Notes under the pieces: generated by a model | Databases searched by the model: none | Told to the model about the DNA's origin: nothing | Seen by the model: the letters and a program-made list of their open reading frames with translations, nothing else | In this document: in pieces, positions 10,801 to 18,000 of the stretch | Layout: each line of letters begins with the position of its first letter | Numbering within the stretch: position 1 is the stretch's first letter | Made by a program: the position numbers and the translations under genes | IMG/VR virus record: IMGVR_UViG_3300044971_001110 | Location: 1 to 48,114 of that record | Length of the DNA stretch: 48,114 nt | Direction: 5' to 3' (one strand) | Origin: a virus

Positions 10801-13800
10801 ATTACTACCAACTGCAAATACACAAACTGCTGGGCAATTTGAAATAAATAAAGTATCATCTGGTTTTGGAATTGTTTTGGATATTGTAGAAAATGGAACA
10901 TCGTTACTTCCAACAATTGTATCAAATACATCGGCAAGTATTAAGATAACCAACACACCACAAATTATAAGTGGAAGTGGTGGAGCAAGATTGCAAGGTA
11001 AATTAATATCAGCATCCTTATCTTTAGTAATTGATGTGTTATTGAACAATGGTACAAGCTCAATTGGATTTAGACCATCAACATTCCCAATAGCAAATAC
11101 AAATACAAAAATAAATTCGGCATATAATCTATTAGTAAGTAACTCTAAATTCATAGTTGATGAAACTATTGCTTATATGAGTTCATCTTGGAGTGGATTT
11201 GCATATACTCAAAGTAAGTGTGAGAGAGATTTGACAGGAATCCTTAGTGGTTCTGCATTTGACCTTTTATATGGTGGTAATTCGGCATCGTTGTTTAATG
11301 GTAAGTTCTATTTTGATTTCCCATCACAGGCTACCGGTTCACAATTAGACCAAACAATTACCGCAATCAAATACGCAAGTGGTGTGGCTGAGAAGGTTGT
11401 ACAAAATATTGTATTAACTCACATATCAGCATCAGCAACTATTTCGGCATCTTATGTAGCACTAACTAAAAATAAAGGATTTATTCAAAGTGAAAGTATA
11501 GCTTATGTAAGTTCTTCTTGGAGTGAGTTTGGATATGATGAAATTAAGTGTGCTAGAGATATTGGATACATAGTAGATGCGGTAAGAACTGATTTATTAT
11601 ATGGTGGAAATGAAAGAAGTATTATAGCTGGAAAATATTATTATGATTTCCCATCTCAAGCTACCGATTCTCAATTAGAACCAACTTTAACTGGTGTTAG
11701 ATATGCAAAAGGATTGGCATTGAATGTAATTAAGAATGCACAATTCTATGTAACTTCATCAATTGCATATGATTCAATCAGAAGTAATAAGAAGTTTATC
11801 CAAAGTGAAAGTGTTGCATATATAAACGCTAAATACCCTGATTTCTATTACAATGAAGAAACTTGTAAGAGAGATGTTGGATATATCTTAGATGCAGTTT
11901 CAACTGATTTATTATATGGTGGAAATGAGAGAAGTTCTAAAGCTGGTGAGTTCTATTACTTATATCCATCGGAGGCTACTGATACTCAATTAACTGAAAC
12001 AATAGATGGAATCAAATACGCAGCTAGATTAGTATCTGCTTCTATAAACAATTGGTTGATACCTACACCTGTATCTCAATCTACTGGTTTAACTCCATCA
12101 AACGATTTATCAAAGATTGCTGCATACGATTTATTAACTCAAAACATAGGATTTATCCAAAGTGAGAGTATATCATTCTTATCATCTTCTTGGAGTGGAT
12201 TTGAGTACAATTCAACAACTTGTTCTAGAGATATTAGATATATTGTTGAGGCAGTAGCTGGTGATATTCTTTATGGTGGAAATCATAGTAGTTCTTTAGC
12301 TGGAATTGCATATTGGGAGGCTCCATCAAAAGTAACTGGTTCTCAATTAGACCCAACTGTAACCGCAATTGATTACGCAAAAGGTTTAGCAACTAAATTA
12401 GTTCAAAATCTTTCATTCAATACTGCTTCATTGGTTGTTTCATCATCCGTAGCATTATTAAGAAACAATAGAACATTTATTGTAAGTGAAAGTATGGCTT
12501 ACTTAACTGCAAGTTGGAGTAATTTTGAATATGATAAGATAAAATGTGCTAGAGATTTAGGATACATATTAGATGCAGCAACTACTGATTTATTATACGG
12601 AGGAAACGAAAGAAGTGTAGTAGCTGGTGATTTCTATTACAAATATCCATCAAAAGCAATCTTATTGGGAGATGGTGATGGTGTAGGACAATTAGGACAA
12701 ACAATTGATGGTATAAATTACGCAAGTAGAATAGCACAAAAAATTGTAAGTGGTACTACATTTGTAACAGCTTCATTAGAGGCATCTGCATCATTTGATT
12801 TATTAAGAAAGAATAAAGCATTTATAGCAGAAGAAACTATCGCATATGTATCTTCTTCTTGGAGTAGTGTATATTATAACGAAGCAACTTGTAAAAGAGA
12901 TGTTGGATACTTAATAGATGCGGCAGCAACGGATGTATTATATGGTGGAACTGAAAGAAGTGTGATAGCTGGGCAGTATTATTACTTATATCCATCGAAT
13001 GCAACTAATAAGGGAGTTCCATCTACACAAAATCAATCAGACCCAACACTTACTGGTATCAGATATGCCGGAAGGGTATCTAAAAAGGTAATAACTAACC
13101 CAACATATTTAGTACCATCGGCATCATTATTGACAACCGCAAAATTATTGACAGATAACAAACAATTAATACAAAAAGAAACTATAACGTTCTTATCTGC
13201 ATCTTGGAGTGGTTTAAAATACAATGAAGTGAGTTGTTCTAGAGATTTAGGATTTATTATAGATGCAATTAGAACGGATTTAGTTTATGGTGGTAATGAA
13301 AGAAGTATTGAGGCAGGTTCTTACTACTATAAATTCCCATCAGTAGCAATTTTGGAAAGTTATGGTGATAATAACGGACAGAAAAAACAAACGGTAGATG
13401 GTATAAACTTCGCAAGAGGACTTTCTGAAAAAATAGTAGCAAATACGCTATTAACTTACTTAGCACCAACTACATTAAGAAGACAAGCAGCTGAAAGATT
13501 AAAAGGTGGTAAAGAAGAATTAAAACAAAGAGCAATTGGATACACAAATGGAGCTTTTCCATATTTAGTATATAATGAGGCAAGTTGTTCGCGTGATACT
13601 GGATTTATTGTAGATGCGGCTGTAACTGATTTATTATATGGTGGAAACGAAAGAGGAATCAGAGCAGCATCATCATACTATGATGGTCAATATGGAAGTG
13701 CAATAGCTGTGACTAGAGACCAATTATTGGAAACTTTGGAAACAAATAGATATTTAAGAACTAGAGCAGAGTTTATAGCAGCAGGTGCACCTTTGGAATC

Positions 13801-14092
13801 ATTTGGTTCACTAATTGTGGCAACTGGTATTGACTACTCTTACAATGGTAGTGGTGTTACATTTAAAGCACTTCCCCCAAATCAGGGTGGTAGTGGTGTT
13901 CCAAATCCAATATTTGAAATTACTGAATTAGGTGGTGGTAGAATATTCTTTACCTCTGGAAATCAGGATGGTGACTTTAGAATTGGTACTGGTTTAAGTA
14001 TCAATCAAGCTACTGGAACTTTGGTTGGTAGAACATTTAGTAAATCATTGTTCTCATTAGTAACTCCGTTCTCATTGGCACTACAAATTTAA
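4889..14092 (+). CDS. Giant virion repeat protein with beta-helix head, 3067 residues
   Basis: Residues 1-100 are fibre-type beta repeats (SLRIGGDLIVTGSA). Residues about 105-375 look like a pectate-lyase-type right-handed beta-helix, opening with LYVSSTDGDDSNDGRSIQYP and an RTIKKA helix. Short B repeats follow (about 420-610), then a cupredoxin-like domain without copper ligands (about 614-721). From about 750 to 2940 there are 15 copies of a 108-117 residue A repeat centred on C.RDVGYI.DAV.TDLLYGGN and ending YYY.YPS.A, in arrays of 3, 4 and 8 separated by B-repeat blocks. The end (GRIFFTSGNQDGDFRIGTGL, INQATGTL) is like the C terminus of long structural proteins I recall from marine T4-like phages. 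All cysteines after about residue 375 lie in the A-repeat motif. It is probably a long appendage, whisker or fibre. Enzymatic activity of the beta-helix is not shown. Confidence 0.8.
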   Translation: MARLIPRKQIEEQQDLSGSLRIGGDLIVTGSALFSSSLQVDNDFFLGNELTDRGEITGSVFLTGSLIIDGELNLANLTLLSATASNALLAEDTILYDGIRSRDFGANLPTLYVSSTDGDDSNDGRSIQYPLRTIKKAASLATPGYDGRYGFDTGSVFNGYVIKVQAGTYLEDNPVILPKNTSIWGAGLRITKINAKSPTEDLFHVNSGCYIAEVTMGGLRLFPDQINPERGFAVAFQPGAFITTSPYIQNCSQISNQENSFTELYEDIPPGGGGLYVNGDVVDPDSPLASMVLDAYTQISPNGVGCLVNGRGFIQLVSFFNNFSYYSIRVNNGGHATLNNSNISFGLYGMYASGSRFISGSGGNIAARDSVRGTWSCVVDVLNKGLENGLPTITKLNTDEGIRLTSPVLYTQSRVPATTTLSTAAADEISSDYKLISEIVDKGVSNFPTLLAKSSIKGYGFDSPYNILGAQQITSSISATQHDLNTTSASYAALLSILANGTGSFNFKSNTSASRKIGNDTIQPIANESPLTSSVSSSFGTVLNIITKGVSVKPTYVANASGSIKGGTTDQTMLGVTSSLATINSVSASFSIVYNILANGTGSNILPIPANHQKSFVITNNNSSSFNFEGIGNNPTLTLFRGETYKFNVDAIEDFGGIEYPFWIRTEQLEGITEKYDYNIGMVNNGDSRGTITFTVPYNAPNRLYYVSQNRSSMGGTIDIINSSTTPFDLIKNTLTYPATIQSSSIAKTNIDVVTAYEILVNNKEFIKDEVIQFVSSSWSGFSYLEETCKRDVGYIVDGVAKDLLFGGNEESIRNGLFYYQFPSEAITTQLGPTLTAMKHAAGVSLNLIRGKVYTEPSTEADDVWDTIRDNKTFVQNEVITYLSSSWSNFYYNEEKCRRDVGYILDAVATDAKYGGNERSIIAGEYYYQFPSLAIVRGDGDGVGQLGQTADGIRYAGGLINNLLKQKPFTAPDATTLSAYNNLINNKELIQNETIQFINVSFPNLKYNQATCKRDVGYIVDNIATDLLYGGIERGVTAGRYYYDYPSLATTTQRTSTIAGIRYAKIIGDTIVQNQILDTPRIVFNDEKNFRLSSLTNQTSSFSGSVTQQNYVSSSFTIIESIVKRGISVIPSILAQNNGQNWSNTNPLNITNGVQITSTTSSANLTSSINTKFDIITSIIQSGSSTSPAITSSQSDLIIVSGLTLTTASSATQAEANLISSSIGTIINIVQNGTGSIPTFQSNTSQSIKVTNVTQWTGSNATQTQATAISSSVETIKNIIKNGLGVVPTITLNTSQSIKVTNTPQYISSSFSGTSAEATLISASISLVVDILSGNSGVTSSLLLPTSSYVSASNNIVVYYAYNLLKQNIPFIQAETIAYLSSSWNGFVFNDVSCSRDIGLIVNGAAEDLLYNSYSASLVNGKYYLEYPSAATGSQLNQTVDGIKYASKLAQKTLQNIVYSFANTEVQNASLQLKNNREFIQSETIAYLSSSWGNFDYNDVKCKRDIGHVIDAVRTDLVYGGNERSVTAGAFYYLYPSQATGSQLIQTIDGIDYASRITQKVVVGTTFVTASQNKTNASNLLSLNKNLISEEVVAYVSSSWRGVQYDEIKCKRDVKYIIDAVRTDLVYGGNERTITAGRFYYLYPSAATVGGVPSVTNQLDPTITGIKYGSGLAQKIVLGNTFVTASNEKLNVRNLVQANREFIQTETIQYTNAFYPNLVYNQASCSRDVGFIVDSVATDIVYGGNERSVESGVYYYKFPSKATSVEQKGQTIDSIDYANSLVNKLVSNITLDTINFGKNTDGNIKVSDVIQLTSANSGSSTEVTNVSSSFSIVTKIIEGGVEVKPSIVSNVESRIKVNNIFPITASNSASGSEIGLITASFNLITDIIENGSSSLPDSLVSNFPSLYGFNLNNPNLWNISSDSQIIGIGTYPTETNVVSSSFGTVVNIIANGTGSIPTLVTNASGSITKTGLLPTANTQTAGQFEINKVSSGFGIVLDIVENGTSLLPTIVSNTSASIKITNTPQIISGSGGARLQGKLISASLSLVIDVLLNNGTSSIGFRPSTFPIANTNTKINSAYNLLVSNSKFIVDETIAYMSSSWSGFAYTQSKCERDLTGILSGSAFDLLYGGNSASLFNGKFYFDFPSQATGSQLDQTITAIKYASGVAEKVVQNIVLTHISASATISASYVALTKNKGFIQSESIAYVSSSWSEFGYDEIKCARDIGYIVDAVRTDLLYGGNERSIIAGKYYYDFPSQATDSQLEPTLTGVRYAKGLALNVIKNAQFYVTSSIAYDSIRSNKKFIQSESVAYINAKYPDFYYNEETCKRDVGYILDAVSTDLLYGGNERSSKAGEFYYLYPSEATDTQLTETIDGIKYAARLVSASINNWLIPTPVSQSTGLTPSNDLSKIAAYDLLTQNIGFIQSESISFLSSSWSGFEYNSTTCSRDIRYIVEAVAGDILYGGNHSSSLAGIAYWEAPSKVTGSQLDPTVTAIDYAKGLATKLVQNLSFNTASLVVSSSVALLRNNRTFIVSESMAYLTASWSNFEYDKIKCARDLGYILDAATTDLLYGGNERSVVAGDFYYKYPSKAILLGDGDGVGQLGQTIDGINYASRIAQKIVSGTTFVTASLEASASFDLLRKNKAFIAEETIAYVSSSWSSVYYNEATCKRDVGYLIDAAATDVLYGGTERSVIAGQYYYLYPSNATNKGVPSTQNQSDPTLTGIRYAGRVSKKVITNPTYLVPSASLLTTAKLLTDNKQLIQKETITFLSASWSGLKYNEVSCSRDLGFIIDAIRTDLVYGGNERSIEAGSYYYKFPSVAILESYGDNNGQKKQTVDGINFARGLSEKIVANTLLTYLAPTTLRRQAAERLKGGKEELKQRAIGYTNGAFPYLVYNEASCSRDTGFIVDAAVTDLLYGGNERGIRAASSYYDGQYGSAIAVTRDQLLETLETNRYLRTRAEFIAAGAPLESFGSLIVATGIDYSYNGSGVTFKALPPNQGGSGVPNPIFEITELGGGRIFFTSGNQDGDFRIGTGLSINQATGTLVGRTFSKSLFSLVTPFSLALQI
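6150..6715 (+). repeat. B repeats, first block (about 4 copies)
   Basis: Within the 3067-residue protein, units of about 35-70 residues follow the pattern SSSFGTVLNII.NGTGSIPT: a short Ser-rich turn, an amphipathic helix-like I..I segment and a G-containing loop. This block precedes the cupredoxin-like domain. Confidence 0.6.
7150..8115 (+). repeat. A repeats, array 1 (3 copies)
   Basis: Three tandem copies with conserved Cys codons at 7253, 7577 and 7922 (spacings 324 and 345 bases). Each unit runs from an NK.FIQ.E helix and SSSW motif through C.RDVGYI.D, LLYGGN and YYYQFPS to a Q..DGI.YA helix. Confidence 0.8.
8160..8935 (+). repeat. B repeats, second block (about 5 copies)
   Basis: About five copies of the helix-loop B unit (for example SSSIGTIINIVQNGTGSIPT), separating A arrays 1 and 2. 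The Cys-to-Cys interval across it is 1146 bases, nearly the same as across the third block (1158). Confidence 0.65.
8960..10265 (+). repeat. A repeats, array 2 (4 copies)
   Basis: Four tandem copies with Cys codons at 9068, 9392, 9716 and 10061 (spacings 324, 324 and 345). The first copy is degenerate: DLLYNSYSASL replaces the usual LLYGGNERS. Confidence 0.8.
10280..11065 (+). repeat. B repeats, third block (about 5 copies)
   Basis: About five B units (for example SSSFGTVVNIIANGTGSIPT) between A arrays 2 and 3. It has the same length and position as the second block, which suggests that a block of A plus B units was duplicated as a whole. Confidence 0.65.
11110..13725 (+). repeat. A repeats, array 3 (8 copies)
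   Basis: Eight tandem copies with Cys codons near 11219, 11549, 11874, 12221, 12545, 12890, 13235 and 13586. Spacings are about 324-351 bases. The first copy (ERDLTGILSGSAFDLLYGGN) resembles the degenerate first copy of array 2, and the last copy grades into the unique C-terminal domain. Confidence 0.8.
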
Positions 14093-14117
14093 AAAAAAGA
14101 AATAAAAATAAAAAGAA

Positions 14118-14990
14118 ATGGCAGAAGTTTTTGTACCCTTAAATAGATTCCAGTCCGTAGTAGCAACTCTGACTGGTGAGCAAGATGAAATATATGCAAC
14201 TCCCGCTGGAGTTTCATCAATTGTACTATCTTGTCAAATTACAAACAATAGTGTTTCAAATCAACCTGTAACTATTTTTGTAACATCAAATAAAGAATTA
14301 CCTGCACCAAATTTTGCTGGAATTGAAGCAACTGGAAGTTATGTATCAGCATCTGCTTTATTAACACTTAACAGACAATTTATAAGAAAAGAAACAGCTG
14401 CATATATTCAAAATCAAAATGGTTTATCCGAAACTCCATTTACATTTGTATCATCTTTATTTGAAGGATATGCTTTGGACCAAGTTGATGCATTTGCATA
14501 TGATATAAAAAATAATACAACAATTAGAACAGATAAATACGCAAAATCATTCTTTACAAAAAATGGTGTTAGTGTAATTGATTCTACCGAATATAGCGCA
14601 TCTTTACTTACAATAGAATATGCAAATATATTGGCTCAACAAGTTATTAAAAATCAATCAATAACTGGTTCAACATTAGTTGATACAATATATCAAAATA
14701 CAGTTACTCAATCGTTTAACACATCAATTACACCAACTGATTTAGAACTTAGTGGTTCATCTTATTTATTAGAAAGGTTTACCGATGTTGTTATAAATAC
14801 AATTGAAAATCCTACATTAGTTGCACAACCCCCAATACAATTAGTTACTAATGTTTTAATACCTCCTGCTGATTCACTATCACCGGTAGTTTCTGGTAAG
14901 TTGGTATTGGAAGAAACATATGGTTTTATAGTTTCTGGCTCAACTCAATTAAGTGTAATTCTTTCTTTATTAGAGAGTGCAAACGAATAA
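14118..14990 (+). CDS. Small virion protein related to the giant repeat protein
   Basis: 290 residues, 25 bases after the giant gene behind an A-rich leader without Shine-Dalgarno sequence. Residues about 1-65 (VPLNRFQSVVATLTGEQDEI to FVTSNKEL) look like a small beta-sandwich. Residues about 75-185 read as a degenerate A repeat: LLTLNRQFIRKETAAYIQ at its start, AFAYDIKNNT where C.RD..YIVDAV is expected, and LTIEYANILAQQVIKNQSI at its end. The signature Cys and LLYGGN are gone. The C-terminal part (IPPADSLSPVVSGKLVLEE) looks like a final beta domain. It may cap or anchor the giant protein. It ends the operon; a promoter-like region follows. Confidence 0.7.
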   Translation: MAEVFVPLNRFQSVVATLTGEQDEIYATPAGVSSIVLSCQITNNSVSNQPVTIFVTSNKELPAPNFAGIEATGSYVSASALLTLNRQFIRKETAAYIQNQNGLSETPFTFVSSLFEGYALDQVDAFAYDIKNNTTIRTDKYAKSFFTKNGVSVIDSTEYSASLLTIEYANILAQQVIKNQSITGSTLVDTIYQNTVTQSFNTSITPTDLELSGSSYLLERFTDVVINTIENPTLVAQPPIQLVTNVLIPPADSLSPVVSGKLVLEETYGFIVSGSTQLSVILSLLESANE

Positions 14991-15002
14991 CGATTATATT
15001 TT

Positions 15003-15036
15003 TCAATTATATTTATATGTAATTGAATATTTATAT
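15003..15036 (+). promoter_or_regulatory. Candidate late promoter region with two boxes and an inverted repeat
   Basis: Two ATATTTATAT boxes at 15009-15018 and 15027-15036, 18 bases apart, before the ATG at 15055. The first box lies between perfect 7-base inverted arms (TCAATTA at 15003-15009 and TAATTGA at 15020-15026). This is the only transcription start in the window with a doubled box, and it precedes the largest gene. Confidence 0.6.
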
Positions 15037-15054
15037 CAAAGCTAGAAAGTACTA

Positions 15055-18000
15055 ATGGCAATAAGCAACCTATTAAGTGGTAGAGTTCGATTAAAAGGAC
15101 CTAAAAATGTAACATCAGATAGATACGAATTTGTAGATTTATCCCAAGTTGAACCAAACTTTGGTGTTCCTTCATTTTCGGCATCTTTAGAATCCAATCC
15201 GGCTATTTTAATTACGGATAGTGAGGGTAATAGAGGATTTGCACAAAAAATTGTATTAAATGAAATAACATCTTCATTTAAAGGTATTGCTGACCTTTCT
15301 GGTTCATTTAGTGGTTCATTTTTAGGAAATTTTGTAGGAGATGGTAGTGGTTTAGTAAACGTACCATCCGTAGTTGCACCATTTATTGCAAGTGGTTCGC
15401 AAACTGCATCATTTGATGGTACTTCATTAGTTGTAAATACTAATGCAATAATTCAAGGTAATACATCAATTGAAGGTAATTTATATGTATCAAAATCAAT
15501 ATATGCGGAATCTCTTATAGTAACGTATATATCATCATCAATAATTTATTCATCAGGTTCTAACATATTTGGAGATAGTGGGTTTGATAACCAACAACTA
15601 ACAGGTTCGGTTGGAATTAGAGATATTTTAACGGTAAATAGTGCAACTGGTTCATTTAGTGGTTCATTTATAGGAAGTGTAATTGCAACTGGTTCATTTA
15701 CTGGTTCATTTAGTGGTTCATTTTTTGGAGATGGTAGTGGACTAACAAATATACCAGCATTAACCGCAACTTTAATAGCAAGTGGTTCTACAACTGCTTC
15801 AATTGCACCAAATACTGGTTTGGTAGTAAACACATTTGCTAATTTTGAATATTCGGTATCTGCATCAATGTTTACTGGTAGTGGTGCTGGTTTATTTGAC
15901 ATACCTCGTTCTGCTTTAACACCGGATGCATTAACTTCGAATAGAATTGCTAGTGGTTCGGCAACTGCATCAATTCAAGATAGTACTGGATTGTTGGTAA
16001 ATGTACCCGCATTCTTTGAATATTCAGTATCAGCATCAATGTTTAGTGGTAGTGGTAGAGGATTATTTGATATTCCTATTTCAAATCTATCTGGTGATGC
16101 TAGTAGAATTGCAAGTGGTAGTGTAACTGCATCGGTAAGTCCTGATACGGGATTTGTGGTTCAATCATTAGAAAGTGGTTCTCAATTTACTGGTTCATTA
16201 TTTGTAAGTGGTGGAATTGAATTAAGTTCTGGTTCATCATTTAGTGGTAGTGGAGCTAGATTGTTTGATATACCTCGTTCAGCATTAACACAGGATGCAT
16301 TAATATCAACCGAAATAAAATCAGGTTCAGTAACTGCTTCGGTTTCACCTGATACCGGATTTTTAGTAACTTCAATAGATAGTGGTTCTACATTTAGCGG
16401 AAGCTTAATTGTTAGTGGAAATATAGTAATACCCACCGGTAGTGGATTTTTTAGTGGTAGTGGTGCTGGTTTAACCGATATACCTCGTTCAGCATTAACA
16501 TTTGATGCTTTACTAACAACTGAAATTAAATCTGGTTCTGTGACAGCATCGGTGTCACCTGATGGTGGATTTGTTGTAACATCTTTAGAAAGTGGTTCTA
16601 CATTTATTGGGAATGTGGTTGTTAGTGGTAGTGTATCATCATCATTTTTTATTGGAGATGGTTCTCAATTGTTTAATATACCGGCATTAACCGCAACTTT
16701 AATAGAAAGTGGTAGTGTGATTGCTTCCGTTAGTCCAAATAAAGGATTTGTAGTAACTTCAGTAGCAAGTGGTAGTACATTTAGTGGAAGTTTAATTGTT
16801 AGTGGTAATATACAGGTTGAAACTGGTTCATTCTTTAGTGGTAGTGGTGCTGGTTTAAAAGACATACCTCGTTCGGCATTATCGGTAGATGCTTTAGTAT
16901 CAACTGAAATTAAATCAGGTTCGGTAACTGCTTCGGTAGCACCAAATACTGGTTTTGTAGTAACTTCGGTAGTAAGTGGTTCAACATTTAGTGGAAGTTT
17001 ATTTGTAAGTGGTGGTATTCAAATAACAACTGGTTCATTCTTTAGTGGTAGTGGTAAAGGATTGTTTGAAATACCACAATCAGCTTTAGCATTTGAAATT
17101 AATAAAATAGCAAGTGGTTCAGCAACCGCATCTATATCTCCTGTTGACGGATTTATAGTAAATGTACCTGCTAATTTTGAATATACGGTATCGGCATCTA
17201 TGTTTACTGGTAGTGGTGCTGGTTTATTTGATTTACCATTATCGGCATTATCACAAGAAGTATTTAGAATAGCATCTGGTTCAGTAACCGCATCCGCAAT
17301 ACCTGATAGAGGATTTGTTGTAGAATCGGTTGAAAACGGAACTAAAATAAGTGGAAGCGTTGATGTAAGTGGTAGTGTAACTATTAATAGTAGTTCATTT
17401 TTCATTGGAGATGGTAGATTCCTTTCAAACATAACACTTGCTAACTTAGCAATTGATTCAACAAAGATATTTAGTGGAAGTGCTACGGCATCAATCTCAC
17501 CATCGGAAGGATTTAATGTAAATGTACCTGCATTCTTTACAAATACTGTATCTGCATCCATTTTTAGTGGAAGTGGTAAAGGATTATTTGATATTCCACA
17601 ATCTGCATTAGCAACCGAAGCATATAGAGTAGCAAGTGGTAGTGTAACTGCATCAGCTGACCCATTGACTGGATTTGGTATAAACGCAATTACAACAATT
17701 AGTGGTAGTTTAATAGTATCATCATCTGGTTGGGAATTATCAACATCTTCATTAGATACTACATTTAATGTGGTAAATGCTGGTAGTGGAGAATATGTAT
17801 TTAGTGGAGCGGCTAGTGGTTCAAATCCTACTTTAGTTTTATATCAAAATGTACCATATACATTTAATATTGCAGCAACAGGTCACCCTTTTTGGATAAA
17901 GACCACTAAAACAACTGGAACTTTAGATACATATGATATTGGTGTAGTAAATAATGGAGCTTCAAATGCCACAATAACATTTACACCACCAACTGGTTCT

